From Desmodesmus armatus (taxonomy: Eukaryota > Chlorophyta > Chlorophyceae > Sphaeropleales > Scenedesmaceae), in contig VIIQ02000662.1 in assembly GCA_007449985.2 (NCBI GenBank), positions 186,001-250,000 of the forward strand: 64,000 bases of DNA, written 5' to 3'. Positions within the stretch are counted from its first letter, which is position 1; every line of letters begins with the position of its first letter. A program made the translations under genes and the position numbers. The notes beneath the pieces are model-generated. The model saw only the letters and a list, made by a program, of their open reading frames with translations. It was not told the DNA's origin and did no database searches. Of the stretch, positions 10,538 through 21,422 are shown one piece after another.

Positions 10538-11103
10538 GTGGACAGCAGCAGTTACAGCTGCAGCGGCTGCTAGTGCTGGAGTGTGTGCAGGACCCCGGCA
10601 ATCTCGGCACCCTGCTGCGCTGTGCTGCGGCATTCGGTTGGGATGCGGTGTGGCTGCTGCCGGGCTGCTGCGACCCTTATAATGACAAGGCGCTGCGGGC
10701 CTCTCGGGGCGCAGCATACAAGGTGCCGCTTGCTGCTGGAAGCTTGGAGCAGCTGCTGCAAGTGGTAGACAGCAGAGGCATGGTGTTGCTGGCTGCCGAG
10801 CCAGACCCTGGCCCTGCTGCTGCAGCAACAGCTGGCACGCCCACCAGCAGTAGCAGCAGTGGCAGCAATGGCAGCAGTGGCAGCAGCGGGTTTGAGGGTG
10901 TGCCGGTGGCGCTAGTGTTGGGGTCTGAAGGCAGCGGCTTGTCGAGTGAGGTGCTGGCTGTTGCTCAGCCCCTGGCTGTGCCCATGGTGGGTGATATGGA
11001 GTCCTTGAATGTGGGCGTGGCTGGCAGCATTCTTATGTTCTGCCTGAGTGAAGGCTGGTCGAAGCTGACTGTGCGGCTGCAGCAGCTGCAGCTGCTGCCG
11101 TGA
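9377..11103 (+). CDS. SpoU/TrmH-family RNA 2'-O-ribose methyltransferase, probably organellar
   Basis: This enzyme family methylates the 2'-OH of ribose in rRNA or tRNA using S-adenosylmethionine and has a knotted SPOUT fold. Modelled exons are 9377-9830 and 10280-11103 (425 residues). The first exon is Ser/Gly/Gln-rich and Arg-containing, like a transit peptide, and ends in an RNA-binding-like segment (KLRDNPRYRQQQRRLL, then GATLLSEL). The second exon has an 18-Gln run and then the three SpoU motifs: LECVQDPGNLGTLLR (about residue 250), VLGSEGSGLS (about 365) and VPMVGDMESLNVGVAGSIL (about 385-403), the last holding the cofactor-knot residues. The intron uses GTGGGT and any of three in-frame CAG acceptors (10279, 10285, 10291). 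An ATG at 9224 is in the same frame and would lengthen the N-terminus by 51 residues, but that stretch runs against a good minus-strand exon. A TGTAA lies 7 nt past the stop. The exact RNA target cannot be told. Confidence 0.85.
10483..10536 (+). repeat. (CAG)18 trinucleotide run coding poly-Gln
   Basis: Eighteen uninterrupted CAG codons lie inside the methyltransferase exon, between the linker and the first SpoU motif. Shorter CAG runs occur at about 9521-9546 and 9630-9663 in the first exon. Confidence 0.95.
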
Positions 11104-11109
11104 CAGTTG

Positions 11110-11114
11110 TGTAA
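11110..11114 (+). terminator. TGTAA polyadenylation signal candidate
   Basis: TGTAA is the usual poly(A) signal of green algae. Here it falls 7 nt after the methyltransferase stop codon, which would make an unusually short 3' UTR, so a later signal (for example near 11393) may be the one used. Confidence 0.3.
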
Positions 11115-13296
11115 TGCTGTGTCACGCCGTATGACGGCGTGTGCATGGCATGGCGGGTTGATGTGGTGTGTGTATGTTTGTGTGGTGTTTTCTGGCGCTG
11201 CAGCGTCTGTTGCTGCTGCTGTCAGTTGGTCAAGGACCTAAACCCTGGTTGGTGGTTTTGCTGCTGGCTGGGTGAAGTCTGCTGCACGCCCTTGACGTGG
11301 TCAAGTGGCGTGCAGTCCTGTTGTTGGTTTGATCAATTCTGTCTGTTATAGGCAAATGCTGGTTTTTGTGGTGCGGTGTGCCGGCGTTGCTGTGTAACCA
11401 ACTGGTGGGACACCTTGCTACATCCACACTGCAGTTTTCTCAGGACTATAGACCATGGTGCTACGAGGCGCTGCGGCTCTCTCTGCACTGACTGTAGTGT
11501 CCATTCATAGGTTACAGGCTGGTCAGCAGGCATGCATGCAAAGCAAGCAGTTAGTGGCAGCCTGAGACACACACTTCAGACATTCTGTGCAGCCGCGGCT
11601 ATGTGACGTGACAGCTGGGCTTCTGGCTTTGCAGTTGGTATATGCCTTATGAGTCTGGTTTGACATCTCAAAGGGCGGATGGGCGTGCCCTATCAGCAGT
11701 GTCCATTCTGGGACCGCTCTTGAAGCTGTTGGGTGGGCCATATCCTTTGGGAATGCAAGCGTCTGGTGTACATATACAGCAAACTTATTTGCTGGGCAAG
11801 ATAGTGTCAGGGTGGCAAGTTTGCCGGGGTCCTGCACCATGCACTTGGAGTCCAGCACCAGACTCCCAGACACTGTGTTGTTTTGTCAACGGCATCATCG
11901 CATATGACATGCAAGCGATCAAGGCAGTGAAACAACAAGAGAGCCTGGTCACAAGCCGTGCAGTGCTGTGCCGCAGGCTGTCAAGAAAGGGGGCGCTGAC
12001 TCCCCTAACTCCCTGTCCCAACCCTTGGGGCGGAGGGGTAAATGGTGGAAGTTAGTGATTCTGATTGCACAGCTGTGTTGTACGTGGTCTGAAGGGGCCA
12101 ATGCAACATAGTGGAAATTTTAACTTCTGTTAACTCCCAACTTCCCTGGTGTAGGCGGGTTTCCCTTGAATTTTAACTCCCAACTTCCCCCCAAAAGACT
12201 CTCATCAGGGAGTTAGGGGGAGTTAGGGACCCAATCAAGGGAGTTAGCATTAGCCCAGGTTCACAGTGAACAGCTTGCTGCCAAGCCCACCAGTCACTGG
12301 CAGTGCCACATACAACCTTACATACAACCCACGGCGGAGCCTGGGGGACCCCTTGCCCTCACAGGTGCACCTCCTGTGTTCTGTGCAGCTAACTCCCCTA
12401 ACTCCCCGGCTAACTCCCCTAACTCCCTGCGCATGCCTTGCCACTAACTGCCACTAACTCCCAACTTCCCTGGTTTAGGCGGGTACCCCTTGAAATTTAA
12501 CTCCCAACTCCCACCGATATCTGCCCATTTTGGAAATCTTTGGAAGTTAGTGGGAGTTAGTATACCAATAGCCTTGCGAGATTGATTACACTTTAACTGT
12601 CAATTTATATTCACTAACTCCCACCATTTACCCCTCTGCCCCAAGGGTTGGGACAGGGAGTTAGGGGAGTCAGCGCCCCCTTTGTCAAGACAACACCATC
12701 AGCAGTTGGCATCATTCCAACGCGTTTCCTGAGCAAGCCAAACATATTGGTGAATAGTTGAGCCTCTTGTGAGCTGTGTTGCGGTCATTGGCCTGACGTC
12801 CCAGTACCTGTTGGGAAGCTCCACTATCGCCAGCATTGGCCATGCAACGCTGTTGAACAGGTCGGTGTGGTGATGTGCATGTGCTAGCAAGCCCCTCTGC
12901 CATTGACTGCAACTGTACTTGGAATTGTACTTGTGAAGCTTGCGAACCAAGGGGGGGGGGTCAAAGCCAGCCTGGCTGGTGCTACAGCCGGTTGCAGACC
13001 GGATATCACACTGTCGTACTGGCACCACAGCTGTCAATTGCACATGAAATGCATACTAGGAACTAAAAGGTGACTCGCAGCAACGATCCCTCTCTTCTCT
13101 GTCTTGCTGATCGGTGGCGGGGTGTGTCAGCCACGACTCGGGGTCTAAGGCCAACACCAAGACGTAGTGGCACGCTCTTTTTACAGCATCGCTAACGGAT
13201 ACCGCCAACTATTGTGCTGTCACAGGAGCCAATTGATCGTTGCACAGTGATTTCTGGCAGTGTCACCCGTCTCAGCAAAAGCTGCAACTCTAGCAG
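11115..13296. other. Intergenic region with one transposable element
   Basis: Apart from the inverted-repeat element at 11986-12683 I see no gene. The last 200 bp or so before 13297 should contain the promoter and 5' UTR of the FN3 gene, but I cannot point to a clear TATA box. Confidence 0.5.
11986..12683. mobile_element. 698-bp non-autonomous DNA transposon with ~75-bp terminal inverted repeats
   Basis: The left end (AAAGGGGGCGCTGACTCCCC, then TAACTCCCTGTCCCAACCCT and onward for about 75 bp) is mirrored at the right end with very few mismatches. GTCAAG flanks both sides (11980-11985 and 12684-12689), a good 6-bp target-site duplication. The interior has no open frame of note but is packed with TAACTCCC / GGGAGTTA words in both orientations and a direct repeat (ACTCCCAACTTCCCTGGT followed by TAGGCGGGT, near 12135 and 12456). 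It therefore depends on a transposase encoded elsewhere. The 6-bp duplication does not point firmly to a superfamily. Confidence 0.88.
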
Positions 13297-16200
13297 ATGT
13301 CTCGGGGGCTTCTTATCGCGCTTCTGTGCGCCACAGCGCTGACAGTGGCTCAAGGCTTTGTCTGCAATGACCGTGTGAAGGTGATCTTGCACGCACGACA
13401 GTAAACTGCGCTTCACTGCTGCCTATTGGGCGCTCTTGGCACCTTAGTTGAGCATTGAACCGCATCAAGCGTAACTTGCTTCCTCCCTTGACGCCGCATG
13501 GTAGCCCTATGCATGTTGTCATTGCCTGCTGACCTGACTTAATGACTGGACTTTGCCTCCACTGGTGATTGCAAAATCTGCTGCTGCCTTTGCAGCCCGG
13601 ACAAGTGCAAAACATCCGACTTGAAAGCACTGGCTTCTACAATGGCTACTCTTCTATGAGCTTTGCCTGGGACAGGCCCAACGACCAAACCAGTGGAGGC
13701 CAGAGCTGCATCAAGTCATATGATGTGGGGATCTACAGGGTGCGCATGCATCTCCCTCTTGAAACCTGCAATTGACGGTGTCAAAGCAATGGTATCCAAT
13801 AACTGGCCACCAGCTGCATTGATGCAGCTGCAGGACACCCTTCCTACCTAGCCAGCCTTTTGGTGGGGCAGCTCATCAGTCATCATGACATCTAGCACAT
13901 GTTGTGCTACCACTGCCATCGCGCATGGGTTCAGCGCCCAGGCACAGCCCTCCCACCACCCCTGCCGCAGCAGTTGCCGCACTCCCGTGCTGAAGCTGTC
14001 TTTTCCATGCATCGCAGATGGATGGCATGCGCATCCAGTCAGCGATTGTGGATGTCACCCTGGATGCCACCGGTGGCAAGTACCAGGCCAAGGGCCTGAC
14101 TCCTGGCAACCAGTACAAGATCAGTGTGGAGGCTGTGTGAGTACTGGGCAATGCTTAGAGTTTTCAGGGAAGAGGCTTTAGGCCCTGCAGCCTTCGCAGC
14201 GGGTTAGATGTAGATTGTACTGTAGTAGATTGTACTGTAGCACAAGCAGTGAGGGTGGAGCGTGCAGGGAAGCTTCCAATAAGCTCTCTGATTTAATAGC
14301 CTGGAAGGCACAGCAGCAGGTGCACCCACCACGACGAGCACCGCCCTAACAAGCCATGTCTGCAACTGTTTGTGTGGCTGTTGCTGCCTCTCAGGGGTCC
14401 CTCCCAGGGCAATGGTGCACCTAGTGGCCAGCGTGGTCCCTTCACAGCCGCACCTGCCAACGTGTGTGATGACAACAAGAAGGTATGTGAGGCCTGCTGC
14501 TGGAGGTACAGCCCCAAGCACACCTCTGCTCTTGGCACACATGACTCATGAGATCGGCAGACTTTCAGAGGGTTGACCGTTGTACGTTGGCAACATTTTT
14601 GTTATGGCTGATAGGGGAACCCTCAACATGATTGCCACAAGCTCAGTATGTACACACGTCGCACCCAACTTGGATACAGCCTGTACCCCACCACTTCAGT
14701 GTGAAGTTGACTCACCGTGAGGGGGCCTGGTGTTGACCGCTCCTCTGAAGTGCTTGCTGCGCGATCCTTGTGCAAGGTATGCGCATCTGCGCACATGCCC
14801 CGACTGCCTGCATGCTCGGCTAGTACACTCTCCCAGCCTGTCCAACCCCCTGTTTGTGTTGTTCTGTGCTTGTACAGCCCGGCCAAGTGGCAACCAGCAA
14901 CATCCGTCTCATGTCAACTGCCACCGACATGTCAACCTATGGCTCCAAGATCGTGTGGGAGTGGGACCGCCCTAATGACAAAGACAGCGGGCTGGTCAGC
15001 TGCATCAACCAGTACGATGTTGCAATCTACAATGTAAGTTACACAGTTACAGTTACAGTTTTTGGTGCTGCAGAGCCGTGCAACCGCAGGGGAGCCAGGG
15101 GCTCATGGGGCCGTTGATGCAGAGTTATCTGTTCTGGGGCGAGGTGTGAGCACAGGGGCTGGGGGAGGTGGGGTGGGGGGTATCGCTGTGAACTGAGTCA
15201 TTCTTTGCTGTAGCGCTCACAGTGGGGCCTCCGAGTTGTGAATTCAAGCTGCCTGATAGCGCCAACAAGAGCCTGACTGCTCTAACGCAGTGCTGCAGAT
15301 GGTGTTGAAGGCACTTTGCAGCAAGGCTTGCAGCTTGCAAACCCGTCAACAGTATTGCCTGGTTGAACCGGCAATCCCGGGCCACCCCTGTGACAACCTG
15401 TCCAGCTTGTTGGCTGCATCAAACAGTGTCAGCTTGTAGCCTGCAACATGAGCGTGCCGGAAACAGCATCATGCAGTAGTACTTGCACATAGGCTGCCTG
15501 TGGCGCTTGAAGCCGATCCCAGCAGCGCGTGCATTGCAGGAAACATCGTGCCACCACATGCGGCATTACCTGACAGAGACGCCGCCCCGTTGCAAGCACA
15601 GAGCACAGCCAGGTACTCACAGCTTCCCCCGCAAAATAATACTTGCAACATGTGCCTGTTCTGCGTGGCTGCTGCTGTGTGTGCAGAGTGAGGGCCGGCA
15701 GTTTGTGTCTGCTCTTGTGAACGTGGAGCTGCCACACACCAAGGCATCCTATGAGGCCAAGGGGCTGCAGCCTGGCAACAAGTACTACATCTCAGTCACC
15801 GGAAAGTGAGTGGATGCCTCGTCAAGCTTTGTGCTGAGGCGGTGTGCAGCCCTGCACGCCTGATGTTGGGATGTTTATGCTGCTGTCCTTGAATAGCACC
15901 GACGCACATGCTCCCTGGAAGGCCGATGCGAGTTTGCACCTTAGCCACCTCAGTGCGCAGCGGCTGTGCCATGTGTCCAGGGTCCAAGATGAGGAGCTAG
16001 CCATGCCCACACCAGTGCGGTCACACCCTACTAAGCCTCAGCAATGTGCTTCCGAAAGCAGAAATCAAAGGCAGGCCAGTGCGCTTGCTGCGGCCAAGCA
16101 GAGGGGCACCAGCACAGCCGCTGATGCTGTCTGTGACTGTTACAGTAATTGGCTCAGCAAAAATACTGAGCAACCCACAAGGGAGCCAGAGGCTCATGGG

Positions 16201-16377
16201 TGTGTAGACACAAAGAGTGCATCCAGCCAGTGTGACTGTGCGACTGCTGTGCTGTTCTGCAGGAGCCCCAAGCAGGGCACTGGTGCGCCAGGCAACAGGG
16301 CAGGCCCCTTCACTTCTGCCGGCCAGCCCGGCGGTGGCGGCGCTCAGCCTAAGACAGCAGACGAGAAGGGCAAGTAA
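13297..16377 (+). CDS. Secreted protein with two tandem fibronectin-III-like modules
   Basis: Exons: 13297-13380, 13596-13739, 14018-14136, 14395-14482, 14878-15033, 15687-15805 and 16263-16377; all junctions agree in phase and give 274 residues. Exon 1 is a signal peptide (MSRGLLIALLCATALTVAQG) followed by FVCNDRVK. Each module then has PGQV...IRL.ST, a WDRPND..SG core with SCI..YDV.IY, a second exon ending GL.PGN.Y.ISV (the classic FN3 F-strand pattern), and a third exon with QG.GAP...GPFT. One Cys before PGQ and one in SCI recur in both modules and could pair. The protein should be extracellular or in the cell wall, with an unknown ligand. The C-terminus is a Gly-rich then charged tail (ADEKGK). 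The two modules are a clear internal duplication of a three-exon cassette. I know no named gene for it. Confidence 0.85.
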
Positions 16378-17432
16378 ACCGCCGTGTTGCTTTGATTTCT
16401 CATGGATCTCCTGTGGGTTTGATCCCCCAAGTCTGCCGCCGCAGTGTGGCAGCCAACGATTGAACGAAAGGCATGCGGAATGCCCGTCTGTGACTTGTGG
16501 CGTCATATTTGTGGTTTGAGCAGCCGGCTTTGCCATTTTGTGGGCGAGTAGTTTCTTCCTTTAGGAAGAGCCGCGGCATTTTGTCAGGGCGTGGGCCAGT
16601 GGCCAAGGAGTCATGAACCTCCTGGTCAATATTCTTGCCTAGCCACCTTGAGCTGAGCGTCTGTGGGTACAGCACAGCACAGCACAGCTCAGGGGCGGGC
16701 AGCACATATTTTCGGACAAACGGGCATGACATGGTTGCTGGGAGGCAACAGCGTGGGGGTTGTGCTGCTGTGCAGCAGCTGACAGCGGACAGCGGACGTG
16801 CTCAGGGTGTAGTGGAAGCACAGCCTTTCTGCCAAACAAGAACAGCTGTCTGGCAGCTGGAGTTGCTTGATCTGTGAATATTTTTTTGGCTGAGACTGCC
16901 CGTCTGCGGGCATGGGGTGCCATTGGGGCAATGCGCTCCTGCGACAGTGATCCTGCCGTGTCAAGGGGTTCCTTCGTATATGTTTTAGTACCCCTTGGCC
17001 GCGATTGCTGCTCAGGCAATGTAACCACGAGGTTCGCTTGATCCATTGTAGCAGCTCTTCAACACTGCGATATGTCACAGTTTCAGCAGGGTAGCTGGCG
17101 GGCCGTCGTTGGTCAACACACAGACACATGCAGGCGTCAGTGCGGCGCCAGCCTGGCATCAGTCTGCCATGCAGAAAAATGTGGCAACGTCAAAGGCACC
17201 CCTGCTGACAAGAGTGACAGTGACTGAAGATTGAAGCACGTGCTCAGTCAGCTGTAATGCATTCGCATGGTCCATTCCATCAGTCAAACCCACCATGACT
17301 GATTGTAACAAGATCGCACGTTGAAGCCAGAACGAGCAGTATGATTCCAGTTTGTATCGCTCAAGGTTGCAAGTTCGTATACTGTCATTTGTTGAGCCGT
17401 GTTGGTGCCGATACAAAGTACAGCTGCTCCAG
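16378..17432. other. Intergenic region between the FN3 gene and MENG
   Basis: No exon that I can support. A TGTAA occurs near 17018. The promoter of MENG should lie in the last few hundred bases. Confidence 0.4.
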
Positions 17433-20400
17433 ATGCAAGCCTCATGTTCCAGCAGATGCCTAGACGCCCGATCCAGCACGCACAGCAGCACCTGGAGGTC
17501 AACTAGGTACCATAAATCAGCTAGGCATGTGCCAAGGGCGGCCAGCAGCAATGGCACACCCCCAGCTGCACCCCCAGCAGCGTATGAAGAAGTGCCAGGA
17601 CCCCGCAATGCCTTTGTGCCTGGACAAGAGTCTGAGAGCAGGAGGCAGTTATTCAACCGGATATCACCTGTCTATGATGAGGTGCGTTTGGAGGGATTGG
17701 CATCTGTGGCATCCATGCTAGGCAGTCCCTGGGGTGGACTCATCCCTGGCCTCCCTAGAGGGTGCACCTTGATCACTTCATGGCAAGCAGCAGATGGACT
17801 TTGCAGACAAAGCAGCAGGGGTGCATGTACCCATGGCTAGGCAGGCACATATGCAAGTCGCTTGTGCAAGCAGTCAACACCAGTGACAGGCTGGTGCCAG
17901 GCTGGCTGCTCAGCAGACACCCTCTCTTGGCCAGCATGCACCTTCTCACTGGGTCCAGGGGGCAAAGACGTACATGGGACCTTGAAGCGGTACAGTATTT
18001 CTCCCTTTGGCTCCTGCTGCCCTCATGCATGCTTCACACGGCCACCAATGAACATAGTTTCAGATGGGCCAAAGTGACCTCATGGCATCCCTACCTGTCC
18101 TTCCTGCACCTGCGGTTCTGCTCCTGCAGTTGAACGACCGGCTCAGCCTAGGGCAGCACAGGCTGTGGAAGCGTATGGCTGTCAAGTGGACGCGCGTAAA
18201 GCCGGGGCAGCGGGCGCTGGATGTCTGCTGCGGCAGCGGCGACCTGGCAATAATTCTAGCAGACGCAGTGGGTCCCTCGGGGCGTGTCACGGGGCTGGAC
18301 TTTGCAGCTGACATGCTGCAGGTGGGTGTGGGGTTTGGGGTTTAGGGTTTCTTTGTTATTTCTTCTTTCTGTCTTTTTTCTTTTATCAGTCCAAACCCTG
18401 GGGCCCTCAGGGCGTGTCACAAGGCTGGACTTTGCAGCTGACCTGCTGCAGGTGGGTGTGAGGAGTGTAGACAGAGAGCATGCATCCAATCGCAATACGA
18501 GCCAGTGGAGAGGGGTAGTCAAAGTACTGTCGAAAGCTGTAGCCGCGCACCTGGGCCCGCTGCTGCCATGCCTAACAAAAATGCAAAGAGTGTGCATGGA
18601 TGGCTTTGGGCTGCCACAGCCTCGGCGTGTCAGCGATATGCGGTGTATTCGTTACAGTATCAGCGCAGTGGCAGTGTTGCATTAGAGTCCCCAACGCATG
18701 TTGTACAGTGAATGCGTGCCAGGACTGCTGGGAGGTGGGTGTGAGGAGTTACTAACCATAGTATGCATGGGTGGCTTGGGTCTGCAGCGTATCAGGGAAA
18801 TGGCAGCGCCGCATCAGAGTCCCAATGTGGATAGGTTGGTCAGTGAATGTGTGACAACGTCATACCTGTGTTATGGGATGTGGCCATCACCACCTGCACA
18901 CCTTGCAGCGGCCAGAGAACAATGGCCATGCAGCACACAACCCTTTTCTCATTGACGCGTACTCTTTGCTGCAGCACGTGCCTGAAGAAATCCCCTTCAA
19001 AGATCAGGTGGAGTGTGGGACCAGAGACTGCTTTGTGTCTCCCCTCCCTCACCCTGCCTCTGCACCTGCTCCTCTTCCTCCCGCACGTTGCATGTGAACG
19101 CTGTACACGGCGTGCTTGCAGGACGCGCGGCAGCGGGAATCAGCAGCGGCGGCGGAGCAGCCTGGCCTGCGGCGTGCAGCAGTTGACTGGGTGCAGGGAG
19201 ATGCCCTGGAGCTGCCATTCCCTGATGCCTCATTTGACGCTGCAACGATGGGATACGGGCTGCGCAACGTGGCAGACATACCTCAGGTGCGGTTTGGTGT
19301 GTTGGCATGCACACCTATGCACTCACAAAGTTTTGACTGATTTTCTGGGTGGACTTGCTGATTACAGGCCTGGTGACCTTTTGACAGGGGCTATTTGCAT
19401 GTTGGCACCTGTAGATGTGCCGCGCAAGAGGTCAGCCAGTGGCTCACTCGCACCAACACTTACAAGGAGTCCCAACAGAGTGGCGGTGCTCATCAGGGTG
19501 CACACGTGGCAGGCGTGTCTACCCAGCACTGTCATTCCTAAGTACACACCTGCCATGGCTCCTCTTACCACAACGTTGTGCACCGGTGTGTGGCTGCTGT
19601 CACTGCAATGAGTGGTGCACTTCGTAGCGCTTTTACATCGAAAAGAATGCACCCCTTGCCTTATCCCAAGAATTCTATTGCTTTTTCGCTGCTGTCTTGC
19701 GGTTACGCTGCAACTTCAGGCGCTGCGGGAGTTGAGGCGTGTGCTGGTCCCAGGGGGGCGTGTATCGGTGCTGGATTTTAACAACAGCGAGCAGCCACTT
19801 ATTGACGGCCTGCAGGTGAGGGAGGGAGGGGGGCTAGAGGGGGAGGGGCCGCGGTGGCGACGGCCACCACAGCCTGTGCAATTGTGCACCTGCAGTTGGC
19901 TGTTGCCTTGTTTGTTTACGACATGGCAACCAGATGTGATGGCAAACAGCAATTCTGGCATGCCGGTGATGATCAGTGCCTTTCATCTCAGCTGCCTGTC
20001 ATGTCAGCGGCTGCCTGCTGATCAGCCACGCGCAGTCATTGCCTTTTCAGCAGATCAGCCACAACCAGCTTGAAACAATGCAGGCGTCGCTGGCAGCAAT
20101 TAAGGCCGGATTACTGCAATGATCCGCTGGCTGTATGACAGAGTCACTCCACATCCCAGCTGGCTGATCAGCCTCATGAGGACGCAGCAGGCTGGTGTGT
20201 GTGCCTTCGCCCGACAGCAAACGACGACTGTTGCTTTTGCTATCATGCGCATTGCAGGGGCTGTTGCTGGAGAACATCGTTGTGCCCGCTGCAGCAGCGT
20301 ACGGTCTGGCGGACGAGTACAAGTACCTGCGACCGAGCATCAAGCGGTTCCCCACCGGCCGAGAACAGGAGCTGCTGGCAAAGGAAGCTGGTTTCAGCAA

Positions 20401-20458
20401 AGCGGCTCACTATGAGATCGGATTTGGTCTGATGGGCTGCCTAGTTGCGACACGTTGA
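17433..20458 (+). CDS. MENG: Demethylphylloquinone/demethylmenaquinone methyltransferase, plastid form
   Basis: This enzyme catalyses the last ring methylation of phylloquinone (photosystem I electron carrier) in plants and algae, using SAM. Exons: 17433-17681, 18130-18321, 19122-19286, 19720-19815 and 20258-20458; every junction is phase 0, giving 300 residues. The first about 50 residues are Ser/Arg-rich and lack acidic residues, as expected of a chloroplast transit peptide. RRQLFNRISPVYDE and LNDRLSLGQHRLWKRMAVKW open the UbiE/MenG domain. SAM motif I is LDVCCGSGDLA (113-123), followed by GLDFA, GDALELPF, and the family signature MGYGLRNV (190-197), then RVLVPGGRVSVLDFN. The C-terminus (EYKYLRPSI, then FPTGREQELLAKEAGF and HYEIGFGLMGCLVA) matches plant MENG closely from memory. 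The start is chosen as the first ATG in frame after the last upstream stop region. Introns 2 and 3 are long, and intron 2 holds decayed exon copies. Confidence 0.92.
18390..18451 (+). pseudogene. Decayed duplicate of the 3' part of MENG exon 2, inside intron 2
   Basis: 18400-18460 repeats 18271-18330 (GGGCGTGTCAC, GGCTGGACTTTGCAGCTGAC, TGCTGCAGGTGGGTGTG) and would read LGPSGRVTRLDFAADLLQ. It has its own strong pyrimidine tract and CAG acceptor at 18387-18389 and the same GTGGGT donor. As an exon it would be 62 nt, so including it between phase-0 exons shifts the frame. It is best read as a relic, or at most a cryptic or frame-breaking alternative exon. Confidence 0.75.
18440..18860 (+). repeat. 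Diverged tandem repeat within MENG intron 2
   Basis: The segment GTGGGTGTGAGGAGT ... GCATGGATGGCTTTGGGCTGC ... AGAGTCCCCAACGCATG ... AGTGAATGCGTG (about 18452-18716) recurs, shorter and diverged, at about 18734-18852 (GTGGGTGTGAGGAGT, GCATGGGTGGCTTGGGTCTGC, AGAGTCCCAATG, AGTGAATGTGTG). Confidence 0.65.
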
Positions 20459-21422
20459 CTGGCTACAGTTGGCTGATGGCTGATGGCCGACCAGCAAGAC
20501 AGTGAGGGCGGTGTTGGCCGCGGAGCTGGTGCTTGAGTGTTGTTATGTTGCGCAAGTTCATCCAATCGCGATCAAAACAGGATGCAACCGTAGACGTACT
20601 CATTTACACCCGGCTTGGTGCGGCCCGGCAGGCTGCAAATATACAATTTTGCCCTCAGCTGTGTGCTAAATCAGCAACATTTGGCCTGTCTGCTCCGGTA
20701 TGAGCGTGATCGTACTCGTATAAGGCCATACGGCTGCCAGGAGTGGTCCCGTCCTTTATATCAACTGTGAAGTTTGACTACTGCATGGTCTGGGCTGGGG
20801 TAAGAACTTTGACATCGCCCATGAGGAAAAGAAGCTCTCACGCTGCATCATATGCTTCGTTCCCTGATCCTGCAAAGACACCAAGTATTTTTGTCACACC
20901 AGTTGCTGAGTAGCATCCTTTCTTCAGCTTTCTTGTTCAGACCAACGCGGTTCCTGTCCTTTGCTTTGCTTTGCTCAGCGTTCTTTTCATCAGATTGATC
21001 GCATTCAGTCCGTTGGAAGCCTTTGCGACGACCCAGCCCAAGGCACTGAAGGAAGCAGAAGCTGTCCAGACTTCGCCGTTCTCGTCCCCCGTGCTTTACG
21101 TGAGTGTCAGCATGTGTTGAGTTACGCTGGGCTGGTCATATGGGGCAGCCTTGCGGTACCTGGAACGCTTCCAGCTTGTCATCATAGCTACAGCTTCTCC
21201 GTCAGGTCAAGCAGAGGCCTGAGTTGCGCTTTTATGCTTCTGCCTGCTGCTGGAATGATGGATGCTCCATGCAGTCTGCATGGCACCTTCTGTCCCCACC
21301 GTCCACCGTCCTCGATCAGCTGTCGCACACTCCCCTACCACGTTCTCACCGCATTGGCCCCCCGCTTCCTCCCTTTCTGTCCCTTTTGTCCTGTCGTAGC
21401 GTACGCGTCTCTACAGCTTGCG
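20459..21422. other. Intergenic region with a probable promoter
   Basis: No supported exon. It includes a TATA-like CTTTATATCAA near 20754 in a less GC-rich stretch (20560-21000), and pyrimidine-rich DNA leading to the small gene at 21423, whose 5' UTR may be split (CTCTACAG acceptor-like site near 21410-21417). Confidence 0.35.

Noticed and set aside
18331..18350. Telomere-like GGGTTTGGGGTTTAGGGTTT
   Set aside because: Only about two imperfect units, inside MENG intron 2, with no array and genes on both sides. Likewise CCCTGAACCCTGA near 62590-62640.
20961..21422. N-terminal extension of the small protein at 21423
   Set aside because: The frame is open but the codon bias is weak and the peptide has no similarity; pyrimidine-rich DNA and an acceptor-like CTCTACAG suggest UTR.
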